Positions 19,702 through 31,800 of a DNA stretch of 64,000 bases are shown here, piece after piece. Under the pieces are notes generated by a model. It did no database searches. It saw only the letters and a list, made by a program, of their open reading frames with translations, and was not told the DNA's origin. Origin of the DNA: Beroe ovata (Eukaryota; Ctenophora; Nuda; Beroida; Beroidae); the NCBI GenBank assembly GCA_946803715.1, contig CAMPET010000006.1, forward strand, positions 436,717-500,716, read 5' to 3'. Numbering within the stretch: the first letter of the stretch is position 1; each line of letters starts with the position of its first letter. Position numbers and translations under genes: made by a program.

Positions 19702-22440
19702 TGCTTCAAAAGATTGTGAAATGAGATATTTTTAGTCACATGTAATTTGTGCAGTACATAACAATCAGGATACTGCAAATAAATTCCAAATTCAATTGTG
19801 AATATTGAATTATTAACAGACCCAAAAATGTGAATGATATATTCAAAAATGATAATAATAAATTGAAATCCAACAACACTGCTTTCAAGGCAAGCTTACA
19901 GTTATACTGAAAAGTGTCATGCCAGATAGGAGCCTAAAAAGAAAACTGTGAGCATACAAATTCCTAGTGGCTTCCATAAGACTCAATAATTCATCAAGCC
20001 CAGAGTTGTCAGATAAAATGAATAAACATATAAATAAAACTTTTTGCCTTCAGGCAACTCAATTATGACATTTCACACTTCATTAATTTGATTCATTCAA
20101 TTACTTACCCACACAGGGTACTCACTACGAAACAAAAAGTCTTGACTTAATTGTCATAGTCTACTATACTACTATACTACTATATTACTAGAAGCTAGGT
20201 TCCTATGCTAATGAATACACTAACAACAATAACTAAATAAAATCTTTTCTTTAGGTTCCATGAAATTGGGGCTACCCTCTATTCTTCTGATAAGATAAGA
20301 TAAGATAATTTTATAAAATACATCATCACTTGGGAATATTCCTTATTAGAATCAATGGACAACTCATGTGATACTGCATATTTGCAGTCAGTTGATCTAT
20401 ATTCTATGCCTATGAATAAATTCACCAAAAATCTATTAACTTCTGACATGATTTAGACAAATGTTGAAAACTGTAATAGGATAAAAATGAAAATAAATAT
20501 GATGACTGCCATATGAATTATCATTTCAGTGCAGATCAACCTTAGCTTTGTGCACACGTTGCGCGCCCCTGTTCTACTCAGTGAACTGAAAAGTCGTAAA
20601 AAACCACGGAGACGCCCTACGAAACCTGTGCACTCAGCTGTGCGAGCCACGTACACGGGGCTGGACATCGCGCCCTACGTACAAGTAATTATAATTGTCA
20701 GTTCAATTGAGAGCGCGCATGCGCGCCACCACTTGCACTTGCACTGCACCAATTCCAAACCTGACATTGACAGAATAACATATAATATTTTGGCAATGAA
20801 GCCGGGCTTTGAATTACATGGCCAGGCCAATCGGACTAAAACAACATATGCATTATATTTTTCGACTGCAGCACAGTTCAATGAAAATAGTGAAATGATC
20901 GTTTTTCAAAATGATTGTAAAATGATCGTGAATTGCAACTCAATATTGATATGATCAATGATCATGATATGACATGATTCATCAATGATCTGAGTAGTAA
21001 AATGATCGTGAAATGATCGAGAAATCAAATTCCTATTGACGGAAAAGATGTCATTTAGCACACACAAGGCTAGACATGACATTGACATGGGCATCATGAT
21101 ACGACTTTCAGTTCAATGAGTATCGACGATGTCATTTGGAAGTTCGAGATTCCTGATCCAATCAAATAACATTTATCATTCATGCAACATTTATGCCGAG
21201 ACACTCACTCCTCTTGGTGCCATGCGAATGGCATGATTGATGGCTATGAAACAAATACGAGAAAACCTACAAACCACTATGACTAAAGTTACGGCATTCC
21301 TTAGGCCCTGACCAGAACGGTTGATAAATGTACTTCTGGATGTCGTGAGCATTGAGTTACATACAGATCATCGTTTACTAAGCCCTCAATTTCCTTTTAT
21401 CATCAGCTCAAACATTAAACAAATATCAACTTGGACCGACATCACACATGTGATCCATCGGTATCGATGCTACGTCTCTATTTCAAAACAATTATCGCAT
21501 AGCAAGCAATCCAACATTCGTGTTTTACCATATCTACCTAATCTTATAAACAACCACGATCAGAACAAACGCCGTACGTGTGAAAGAGTTCGTAGCAAGA
21601 GCGCACCTGCCTGCAATTATTCCATATAAGGAACGTTTCAGAGCCGCGCGTACCATGTTGCACGTTGCAACTTCAGTTGAATATAAAAGAAATTCAGAGC
21701 GCGCGGCCATTACTTGAACATAAGTCCATTTTTCAACACGATGGTTAAAGTTTCATCTCTTAAAGTTAGCATAGTTCTAACGTACTGAATGTCCCACAGA
21801 TTTCCATATCAATTTTGTGACATCGCGTTCGAAAAATGTTTCCTCGACCATGTCACCAGCAAAGCTAACTGCGCTGTACGACCGTAAACGCGGCTTTGAC
21901 ATCAGTTTGACCCGAAAGTAAAATTTCGACAAAAACTGCCCCAACACAGTTTTGAAAAACTTCGGGACTTCGTGTGTAATATTGGTGTGAATTGGGACGT
22001 TTAGTTAACAATATTTGCTTCAATCAAATATATGATTTGTTCATATATTGACGGCCGCAGTCTCATGTCTCAGTTTCACTTTCAAACAGCACTGCTCCTA
22101 CCCACCCTCCAACTCCAAGTTCCTCTATCACCCATCTGCTGCATCCCATTTTAGTGTTCAACTTCAAGTTCTTTCGATAAATCTGATAGGATCGTGATAA
22201 TGTCTCCTGACTCGGTTACATTGTATTTGTACAGTGCAGTGTACACACAATCACGTGCAGTTACAGACGTCAGACTCCGACAACAGACTCGGACCGTACA
22301 TACTTCTAACTTTAAGTTAGACTCAGAGCGCACGTCTTAAGTCTTGTAGTTGTAATTGTAAGCTGAACTTGGAAAATTCAAACACCGAGGCACAAGATGA
22401 AAGCACGAAGATGAAACTGAAAGAGTTTAATTTCCCTCAC
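19702..22440. other. AT-rich intergenic region upstream of ETFA
   Basis: No gene with recognisable homology is seen. It holds the ETFA promoter side, a short GATAAGATAAGATAA tract near 20288, one copy of a dispersed repeat (20354-20640), and a stretch around 20880-21020 where AATGATCGTGAAATGATCG-like phrases recur. The frames here lack domains. Confidence 0.5.
20354..20640. repeat. Dispersed repeat, copy 1
   Basis: The stretch starting CTCATGTGATACTGCATATT matches 26047 onwards with about 90% identity by eye over ~190 bases, through GACTGCCATATGAATT. It then continues into a GC-rich part (CACACGTTGCGCGCCCCTGT, CACGGAGACGCCC) that reappears in inverted orientation near 26385-26460. It is probably a degenerate transposable element. 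Confidence 0.75.
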
Positions 22441-22504
22441 AGAGTTCATTTCCAATTCCCTCCATATGTCGGCAGGCGGATTACCGTCAGAGTCAGACTT
22501 ATAC

Positions 22505-23405
22505 TTCTGAGAGTGTTCGCGTCAGGGCAGGTGTTCTGATGAGTGTAAGTGATGGAATGAGTGTATGTGATCCGATGAGTATAAGTCAAAGTGTTCTGAT
22601 GAGTGTAACTTACACTCTGTAGTGTGTACATGTTCGAATGAGTGTAAGTAGTTGAATGAGTGTAGGCGTTGGAATGAAGTATGAACGTTTGAATGAGTGT
22701 TCGAATGAGTGTAAGCAGGAAGTGTTCTGATGAGTGTGAGTGTTCGAATGAGTGTAAGTGTTCAAATTAGTGTGAGTGTTCAAATGAGTGTAAGTGCTCG
22801 AATGAGTGCAAGTGTTCGAATGAGTGTAAGTGTTCGAATGAGTGTAAGTGTTCGGATGAGTGTATGTGTTCAGATGAGTGACGAGTGTGAGTATTCTGAT
22901 CAGTGTAAGTGTTCGAATGAGTATTCCAATAAGTACACGTGATCGAATGAGTGCAAGTGTTCTGATGGGTGAAAGTGTTCTGATGAGTGTAACTTACACT
23001 GTGTCGTGTGTACGTGTTCGAATGAGTGGAAGTTGTTGAATATGTGTACGTGTTGGAATGAGGGTTCGAATGAGTGTGAGTGTCCGAATGAGTGTTCTAA
23101 TGAGTGTAAGTGTTGTGATGAGTGTAGGTGTTTGGAATAGTGCACGAATGAGTGTAAGCGGTCGAATGGGTGTATACTGTTAAGTGGTCGAATGACTATG
23201 GGTGTAAGTGTTCTGATGAGTGTGAGTGTCTGAATAAGTGAAAGTGTTACACTTAGCGTAAGTCTTCGGGTGAGTGTAAGTGTTTGAATGAATGCAAGTG
23301 CTCTGATGGGACTAAGTGTTCGAAAGAATGTAAGTGTAAGAATGAGTGTGAGTGTAAGAATGAGTGTGAGTGTAAGAATGAGTGCACGCCACGGCTGAGT
23401 GTAAG
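22505..23405. repeat. Large 18-base minisatellite
   Basis: About 900 bases of degenerate tandem units close to GAATGAGTGTAAGTGTTC, with higher-order variants (TGATGAGTGTAACTTACACT, GTTGGAATGAG). Most units contain GTAAGT or GTGAGT. The array is asymmetric (GT-rich plus strand) and gives short spurious frames of simple repeats on both strands. Confidence 0.93.
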
Positions 23406-23929
23406 TAGTCGAATGTTTTTCCTGTGAGTGAATGAGATGATATTAGTAATAGTTGGATGGGAGTGTGAGAACTAAAATTTGAGTCGCTGTGGCAACACAT
23501 CATGAAACTTTCAGCCTCCATGTCACTGTCACTTATTTTGACAAACTCACTGAAACACTTTTTGTCACACTGACAGTGACACACTTCTTGTCGCATTGTC
23601 ATTCTATTTGTGTCACAATTTTTGTGTTGTACTTTCCCGTCCCACTTAAATGCGGGACGGAATCAATGCATGATCCCGTATACCGTATCATCTAAGCGTA
23701 TAAGGCTGTGTCAGTGTGAGTTAGGGAGGAGAGGGTGAATGAATCAAAATAGCTTAGAGAGTAAGCCGGCATGTTAGGGTGCAGGGGGTTTCCCGGTATA
23801 ACTATGACTATGAGGAGGTAGGTGAAAATGAGTCAGTGGTGAGACTACACTGGAGCACCTTAGTGCACGGTGAGAAATGAGCGTGTGTTTGAATTCGTTG
23901 TGCCAAGGACTTGGGGTTGTGTAACTATT

Positions 23930-23990
23930 CATGCGACTGTGTGTGTGTGTTTGTGTGAGTCTGTGTGTGTGTGTGAGAGAGAGAAAGAAA
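23930..23990. repeat. (TG)n microsatellite
   Basis: A run of TG dinucleotides interrupted by TTGTGTGAGTC, ending in a GAGAGAGAAAGAAAG purine tract. Confidence 0.9.
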
Positions 23991-24484
23991 GGGCAGACGA
24001 TTGAATCAGGCGAGTAAACCAATATGATATAAATTTGCTAATCACAATCTGTAGTCTTCTGCGGTTCATCCTCCAGGAATCATCAGGCTCTTTTATAGTG
24101 TTTTAAAGCCAAACCACCATTACCCATCCCACAGGAGAGAAAGTCAACTCCAAAGTCTTCGTCAATCCTGCTAAATAAACTTTGTTTTATTGCATTATCG
24201 GAACGTAACTGTTACTATACAGCGATCAGTTAAATTTCCAATCTATCATAAACTCAATGCGCAATACCAAAGATGCGCGTTCGCTGATTATCATGATGAA
24301 TGAGCATCGATCAGGTTGGTAAACGATGCCTCCACATCGAATCAGATACACAATGTGATGCCATCAGACATTACCAGCTCATGGTCAAGACTCAAAAGCG
24401 CGATCGCAAGTCCAGGAAGAGGCAAACGAATATGCACCTTTGATATATTAACAACAAACTTATGGCTTATTCAGTACGTCGTAC

Positions 24485-24934
24485 TTACTCTTTCTCTCNG
24501 GGATTCAATTCAGAAGTATATTCAAAACTGAGGCAGCTGAAACACCACCAATTCTCTAACATTCTGATAAGCTCTGCAGAGAGTCCTGTGAGCTTCATAC
24601 ATTCGATGTGATAGCTGCGGTTACAATTAACACATGTTATACTCTTCAGCACACTTTCAACTGTGATACCACAAACACATGGGGGTTTGGTTTCAGAGCC
24701 AGATTTTCTTTTCTTCACATCAATTTGCTTTGGACTCAACGTGGTACTTTGCAATTCACCATCACTACAAGTCTTTTTTCTCTTTGTATAAGTTTTTTGC
24801 TGCTTTTTTCTCCCACTTCCGACCACAGTCCAGCTTGAGGGCTTTCCAATCTCATCCGTTGAAATACCATCGTCTTCACTCTCAGTTGGTGGGACGAGAA
24901 GATTCTGGAATCTGGAAACATGTGTGTTCATCAT
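24485..24934 (-). mobile_element. PHD-finger frame, probably retrotransposon ORF1-type fragment
   Basis: A 149-residue frame interrupted near its end by one unknown base (24500). The C-terminal half is a PHD-like zinc finger: C-x-C (CVCG), CVNCNRSYHIECMKL, then WWCFSC, giving the C4-H-C3 order with an aromatic residue before the last pair. The N-terminal half is acidic then Lys/Arg-rich. PHD fingers of this form are common in ORF1 of CR1/L2/Jockey-like non-LTR retrotransposons, and a reverse-transcriptase tail lies 0.4 kb away on the same strand. A host PHD gene fragment is the alternative. No start context or introns support a host gene. Confidence 0.5.
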
Positions 24935-25368
24935 AGCTCAAAGACTTCACTACTAAACTCAAATTTGATTGTAATAAGTAGTGTTGATAAATTTAAAACT
25001 TTAAATTTAAAAAATTTAAAAGTTTTGCATTGTCGATCGATGATAGACCCTGTCGAGAATTTCGTTTTGCGCGCGCGCGGTGCAAACTTATTTTCAGACG
25101 CAAGCCGCTTCGCGGCTTGCATCTGCATCAGCGGTTCAGCATCGCCAGACAAGTTTTGCAATAAATCAACACAATTCGATGGGTATCATTTGTCGACAAA
25201 GCTTATTCATTCCAGCATGCACCTTCCAAGGTACTCATATAGCAAACATTAAAAACAAAATTCTAAATGGTAAAAACTAACAAACGCAAAACAAATGATT
25301 TAACAACTTATTGGTGAATAATTAATTAAAATAGGTAATAAGAATTTAGGAGTGACAGCAATAGGGGG

Positions 25369-25735
25369 TCATTGATATATTTTCATACGACCTATATAAA
25401 TGCCCTTTTTCTTTGCAACAAATGGGTTCTCAACCAAGAAAGTATTAAACCTCTCTTTTTGCTGCACAAAGTTAGGGTTACCTTCTATTTTTTCAATAAT
25501 TAACTGTGAAACATCCAAGAAGTTGTTTTCAGATATATTCAACCTTGTGTCATTCTTGAACTTATCCAAATTAACCTTAAATTGGTTTGTGTTCTCTGAT
25601 GATTTTACATAAGCTGGTAACTTATTCCAATAGTTCTTAATTCTGTCAGGAAGGAAAGCTTGTCGTAGTTTACAAATACTACTTCTGACTCTAGGATCAA
25701 TGTTACTTAAAATATTACTGCTTTTGACCAGTCGC
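25369..25735 (-). mobile_element. 3' end of a non-LTR retrotransposon reverse transcriptase ORF
   Basis: On the minus strand the frame, open from about 25735 to the stop at 25369, encodes SSICKLRQAFLPDRIKNYWN, then KLPAYVKSSENTNQFKVNLD and KF. This is the characteristic C-terminal tail after the reverse transcriptase domain in Jockey/CR1/Rex-like elements (a basic strand, Arg then x-W-N-x-L-P, then F-K-x-x-L-D). Only this tail is present; the catalytic F-A-D-D part is missing. It is thus a 5'-truncated copy, the usual fate of such elements. Confidence 0.7.
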
Positions 25736-25737
25736 CC

Positions 25738-25797
25738 GACGCGCCCTAAATGAACCCCTAATTGTCCCCTAATTGCACCCTAAACACCCCCTAAATG
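25738..25797. repeat. CCCTAA-like interstitial repeats
   Basis: Four or five imperfect 14-15-base units each containing CCCTAA or CCCCTAA (CGCCCTAAATGAACCCCTAA and so on). The opposite strand carries TTAGGG-like G runs. It abuts the 5' truncation point of the reverse-transcriptase fragment. Confidence 0.75.
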
Positions 25798-26046
25798 TAG
25801 AAAAGTGGCTCGACTGTGTATATGTATTTGAGATTGGCACTGCAATATTCGAGTTGATCTTCTGTCGTTCTATTTTCATTCTTTATTCTGTTGAACTGAG
25901 TTTGGATTCTTCAGAGTGCAGGTCTTATTATATGTTTGTCTACTTTGGATCCTTACTTAATTCATTGCATATTGCATAACTACTTCCTTTTTGCAACAGT
26001 TCTTATTCNAAACACGATTTACCTTTCACAAATCCATGTTGATTAA

Positions 26047-26460
26047 CTCATGTGATACTGCATATTTGCAGTCAGTTTATCTATATTCTATGCCTATCAA
26101 TAAATTCACTAAAAATCTATTAACTTCTAATTTAGGCAAATGTTGAAAACAGTGATGGGATAAAAATCGAAACAAATATGATTACTGCCATATGAATTTT
26201 CATTTCAGATCAATCTTAGCTTTTTTCTCTTTCACGCGCGTTTCCACGCGACGTGCGCGATCCGATCCCTTGTCAATTAATTTCATTGCACGCGCGCCGC
26301 CAAATTGCAATTGGTTCCGCCAGGAAAGCTAAATTTATATGCTCCCGCGCTGCGTGAGGCCCAAATACTCCGCGCGCGCTGCGCGTCTCCGTGGTTTGCG
26401 CGTCTTTGTGGTTTCTGCGACTTTTAAGCTCACAGGGGCGCGCAACGTGTGCAGTGCACA
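26047..26460. repeat. Dispersed repeat, copy 2 (rearranged)
   Basis: The first ~190 bases align in the same direction with 20354-20545. The following GC-rich portion holds an inverted version of 20555-20625 (GGTTTCTGCGACTTTTAAGC, GGGGCGCGCAACGTGTGCA). This suggests nested insertion or internal inversion. Confidence 0.7.
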
Positions 26461-26481
26461 CTAAAATATTGACAATAAAAA

Positions 26482-26559
26482 ATTGTCAGATTTTATCTAT
26501 GACCTTTGTTTCTCATGCGCCCGCGCAAGAGAAACAGAAGTCAGATAAAATCTGACAAT
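26482..26559. mobile_element. Foldback element (MITE-like hairpin)
   Basis: The arms start ATTGTCAGATTTTATCT and end AGATAAAATCTGACAAT and are complementary for about 30 bases with a short GC-rich loop (CATGCGCCCGCGCAAG). The same termini recur at 57220-57290. No coding capacity. Confidence 0.75.
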
Positions 26560-27199
26560 GAAATAAGCCCTGCATGAGTGCAAGTGCAGGGCCTGCGTAG
26601 AGCACTGCACTTATGGTGCAATAGTTATCAAACTGTAGGGCGTTGCTAGACTGCTGATGCATGGCTGACTAGACTATCTGAGAATATGAGTGTTCCCCAG
26701 TTCCTAGTCCCTACCATGGAGATTGGCGTCAGGCTTGCACTTTCAATCCGTGATTGAATCTTGATTCTGCATCTGTCCAATTTGCCAGTGAGGGTGTCTA
26801 GGTGTGAGTGAATAAATGATTTATGCTACTGAAGATCTAAAGGTTATCCAGTACTAATATCATATCATTGCAGTGTGACTAATGTTCAAACTCATTGCTA
26901 TGATTACTATTTACTTGTTGGAATACTCCCTTCATGTCATCGGGGAGATTTCCCACTGGCAAGGGTGGAATCTTGTTCACCTTGCCAGGGGAAAAACCCT
27001 ACTGTACAATTACTCATTACTATGATTTTTTTGAAAATACCTTATAGTTATTCATGAGCTGATATATGTTACAGTGATAACGCCATTTATTTATTCTATT
27101 GATTTTATACAGGCAAGGTACATAACACCCTACAAGACAGCATACCTGTTATGCAACAATTACTATCTTTATTGAAGATAAGCTCATATCAGTAAGGTC
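26560..27199. other. Intergenic, DECR1 upstream region
   Basis: No gene is visible. It contains a CACTTGCACTT-like short repeat near 26577-26600 and otherwise AT-rich sequence. It should contain the DECR1 promoter. Confidence 0.45.
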
Positions 27200-28553
27200 A
27201 TGATGAGTAAAGGTATATTGCCCTTGATTGGTAGAGGTTTGAAGACCAATCATCAACATACCCATTTTCCTGTTGTGAGGCAGTCTGTGCTTCAAGCTGA
27301 TTGTTTTAAGGGTGAGTGGACTGTAAGGTCAATTGTAAAGTGAATCCAAGGGCTCCATTCAATTTAATTAATTGGGCTAATTTTGATTGTGTCTGCTCGA
27401 TACAAGTTTTGCAATAACTCGTGATGATTCTTCTATCTCTAGATCAAGTGATCCTGGTAACAGGAGGTGCGACAGGACTTGGTAAAGGTATGGCAGCAAT
27501 GTTATCACAGTTAGGAGCTAAAGTTTGTATAGCTAGTAGGAATCAGGATAAGCTCCAAACAACAGCTTCTGAGATAAGTGAAATGACTCGTAATGAAGTT
27601 TTTCACTATCAGATGGATATAAGGAATCATGAACAGGTTATTATATCATTGAACTCTCAGTTGCTTCCGCTGCCATTTCAGTCAACGATTTGTTTCCTTG
27701 GCAGAGTTGATATGCTACCATAAGTTGATTTGCTTCTATAATCTGGTGGTTCAATTCATCATGATTGAAAGCAATTTTATTGCTGTGGCTTTGTAAACTA
27801 TTGATCCAATCAGGTTTCTGAGGTTACAGATAAACTTATTGAAGATCATGGAATGCCAAATGCTGTTATAAACAATGCAGCTGGTAACTTCATTGCACCA
27901 TCAGAACGCTTGACTCCAAAAGGGTTTAATGCTGTTACATCAATAGTTCTTCAAGGGACATTTAATGTTACTTCTGCATTCGGTACAAGGATGATCAAGG
28001 CTGAAACAGGTTTTAACAATTATTTATGAATTATAGGTTTTTTCCCATTTCTACTTATATTGCATCACTGTTAGTAAAATGCACCAACACTCAACAGACT
28101 CCTGTATTTCCAGGTGGAACATTCCTCAATATTACAGTGTCTGGTTTTAAAGGAACAGGCTTTGTTCTTCCATCAGCATGTGCAAAAGCTGGAGTTGATG
28201 CAATGACTTTTTCATTGGCTTCAGAGTGGGGGAGATATGGGATTAGATTAAATAGTATTGGCCCCGGTCCTATTTATACAAAGGGAGCATTTTCTAGGCT
28301 AGACCCTGGAGGTGATATGATGGGAAATTTGATAGATCAGTTGCCTACTGGGCGGATTGGTGAAGTCGAGGAACTTGCAAACTTGGCTTGCTTCCTCATC
28401 CATCCAGCATCTTCTTGGCTTACCGGACAGCGGATTGATCTTGATGGGGGATTGGCAAATTATATGGGTGGCATGTTCAATGGTTTGTCAGTCATAACAC
28501 CTGAACAATGGGATATGATTGAACAAATGATAAGGTCAACGAAAGGCTCATAG
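27200..28553 (+). CDS. DECR1: Mitochondrial 2,4-dienoyl-CoA reductase
   Basis: DECR1 reduces 2,4-dienoyl-CoA with NADPH so that unsaturated fatty acids can finish beta-oxidation in the mitochondrion. Four exons (27200-27311, 27443-27636, 27814-28009, 28114-28553) join in frame to 313 residues. The N-terminus is presequence-like. The SDR cofactor loop is VTGGATGLGKG, and INNAAGNFIAPSERL is the DECR hallmark. PSACAKAGVDAM carries the Ser and Lys of the active site, GPGPIYTKGAFSRLDP follows, and the C-terminus is EQWDMIEQMIRSTKGS, as in animal DECR1. The segment ITVSGFKGTGFV lacks the Tyr found just upstream of these in mammalian enzymes. Two adjacent ATG codons open the frame. THADA follows 250 bases downstream on the same strand. 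Confidence 0.95.
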
Positions 28554-28803
28554 TGGATAACAAATTTGCTGTATGGAAACGTCGAATTTTTGTGTTTTAT
28601 GTTGAATTTTATGTTGAATTAATATACTAATATCCCTGTACTTTGATTAATGAACGAGTAATATTGTTTCTCACTGCTAAAAGTGTAAAGCTCTAGTCCT
28701 GAAATACGAACCCAATACCTTCTAAGGTTGTTGAATGGTTATTGGTTAATTGATTGTTGGGGAGCACATTCATTTCTACCCAATTAGGTGACAAACTGAA
28801 AGT

Positions 28804-31800
28804 ATGGAAGAACCTATGTGCACCTCATACTCAAGCATTGATCTGAAAAACATAACGGACAAGCTCATAAAATCATCAGATTTAACTTGGTTTTACAAAC
28901 TCCTCCTGAATTCATCACCGATTCAAATTGTTCACTTGAGTGAGCCATTGACAGAATGCTTCAAGAATCCGCAAATAAGAAAGAAAATTGGAACAACTAG
29001 AAATCTTGAAAGACTCATTTTAGATGCACTCCATTCAAATTGCCTTAGAGTGAGTTCTAAAATGAATGATATAAGTATTGAAGAAGTACAATTGCTGTCA
29101 GTATGTTGTCTGGGAATACAGCTATTCCTTAAGTCAAAGATAAATCTTGAGCTTGAAAGCGATTTTTTTCATTTATTGTCGAAAGGTATAACACAATTCT
29201 TGTGTCACGCTGACTTTATATGCAGAAATTCCATGCTGCTTATAATGTCACTAGTGATCACTATCAACATCGAATTTTGTCAGAGCAGTATCAAAAAAGA
29301 GTTTAATTGGGGCATTGATCATTTCCCAAGGAAGAAAAATGGTTCATATTTTGTATCTGCATGGATAAACTGCATTGCAAAAACTTGTGAGTGTTCAGAA
29401 ACTGATCAAAAGGGACAAATTCTTGATTGTATCGAACACTTTATTCTCAATGAACTTCTGAAGAGTGAGAAGATGATCTGGTTCCATTATTTACACCTTG
29501 ATACGATACGGACATGGTTAAAAAAGTATCCAAAGAATTTCCAAGGTGAATCCCGTATTCTGGAGAGAATCTTCTGTTGTTCAGAACTTTATTATGATGC
29601 CAAAGGTTTCAACACAGAAAAGGTTTGCGAGGAAATTCAGTCAATGTGCTTGAAGTTACATCCTTCACTGATACATCGTGTTGAGGCTCTTTGCCTCGGT
29701 CCATGGTACAGCAGAAACACAATGCATTATCAGAACACCCTTCTTAACTTTCAATGCGACAATGGACCTCATCTGAAAATTTTGCAACGACTGATAAGTC
29801 GTCTTGGGTACAATAGGCTTGATCATGGCAATTTAAAGGTTATTAAAACATTCCTACAAAGGCAACTGTCAAAAGATAACTATCTTGGTCTCTTGATGAC
29901 GACTGTCGAGGGTATCAAACAAAGAAGATCCATTACTAGACAAATGTGCTTGTACATTGCTCCATTCTTTAGAGACGAGGCTTTCTTCCCTACTGACATT
30001 GAGACAATAATAATAGGAACTCTGTTAGACCCAGCAATTTCAGATTGTGAACTGGTTTACTTGTTTGAAGTGTTTTTCGGCGTCTTCAAGGATGCCACAA
30101 AGCCTCTCCTGCTATCGACCCAGGTGCGTTTAGTACTACAGATTTTAACTTGCACCTTATGGCTTATATTATGTACTCATATGCTGTTGCCGATCTTGAT
30201 TCATGCGATGCAACCGATAACTTTTTCAGCTGAACAAATCTCATTCATCTGATGTACAGAGCGCCCTGGTTTCACTTATATCGCGGAGTATCTCAGACTT
30301 CGCTGACAGCGACTTCATTCTTGATACGTATGAACAACTCCTCTCTATCCCTTGCCCTACTGTCAGGCAGCATATCGTTGCATCGTTCAGCAAGCTTCAA
30401 AATCTTGCAAAGAGCAATGAGCTGTTATCCAAACGATTGACAGTTATGTTCATGAAGAATATCAACATGGACACTCCTTATCACCCTTTGCTGACGTCCT
30501 TGAAATTTCTAAGCTCCATTTTCAACCAGAAACTTGATTATTTGTTGGATGAAAGTGAGTCTTATCTCCTTTCTCAAGATTTATTAGAGCTTATCCATAA
30601 CCACTCGGACAGTGAAGTTGTCTCAGCAGCATCGTCTGTGATGAAGCACTTCAGCTCGGCTGATTGCATTTTGGAGGGCATCAGAGAACTGAATACCAGT
30701 TGTGATCCGGTTGATGAGCTGATAACAGACATGTCCTTGATACAAGGTAACTGCTCGGGGAGGGAAAATGAATATGAACAGCATATAATCGATTTTAGAT
30801 CCCTAGGATTTATCCAATAATCCATGTTAAAATACATGATTAACATTCCTTATCATGTACAGATGTTCAAGACATAGTGGTCTCCAACGTCCCGTCTAAA
30901 ATAGCCTCTCTAGTAAGCAAAGTGAACCATGTTTCTCTGGAACTAATACCATTGACTGATGCTTGCAACGGCCTCCTGTCACGGTTACTGGATATGACAT
31001 CTCCAGACAAGGACAAGAGTACGGGAGATGCTCAGAGCTATTCAGCTGCTTCCTTCGAGGAGATATTCGTCACCATACAGTCCAGATTGGAGGAAAGTTG
31101 CAAAGAATCATCAGAGGGAACTGGTGTCACGAATGGTGTGAATGAAGAGTTTTGCAAAACAGTTGGTAAACATATCTGGGATGGTATCGCAACCACGCTT
31201 CAGCTATTAGATCAACTTGTTGCTCAACTTGTAGACCAAACTATGAAGTTTTACTTGGAAGGCAATGAAGGAGAGTGTAAAGAATACGTTCAGCGGTTGT
31301 CGGCAATAGGGCAATCCTGCCTCAGCTGCATATTTAGGTGACCAAACTCAGCTAAATGCTATTTTCACGGAATGAATTCAATTTATGCTCGTTTTGATTA
31401 AAGTTGTGCATGACTCAGGTGCAGACATAGGTCCGTGATAAATGCAGCATGCAATACTCTGAGGACGGTATCAATTTTGACGCACACTCACACTCCCACA
31501 TTTCATCTACCAGGAAACTGGCTACAGGTTTTACTGCGCGGTCTATGCACGGATAGCACTGGTAAGTGAGAAGGTAATTAGATTGCTATTCATGACTGGT
31601 TTTAAATGTATACTTTAGCTTTTTCTTGAATTGATGATTGGAATTCCGCCAGGATCATCCTTGTCCCGAAGAAGTGGTGGATTACCAGAAGCAACTGAAG
31701 CAGTTTTGCAGTGTAACGACTTTACTCTGACTCATACAACTGTCTCTACTCTTATACAGCTTGCTAACCAACCCTATCCGAATGAAGACGGTGTCTCAAC

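Noticed and set aside
20529-20954. Plus-strand 141-residue frame
   Set aside because: It lies in a dispersed repeat and AT-rich DNA, has no domain, and its first part is duplicated as repeat sequence near 26400.
22446-23145. Frames rich in Ser-Val or His-Ser repeats
   Set aside because: Translations of the degenerate 18-base minisatellite on either strand; no start context or domain.
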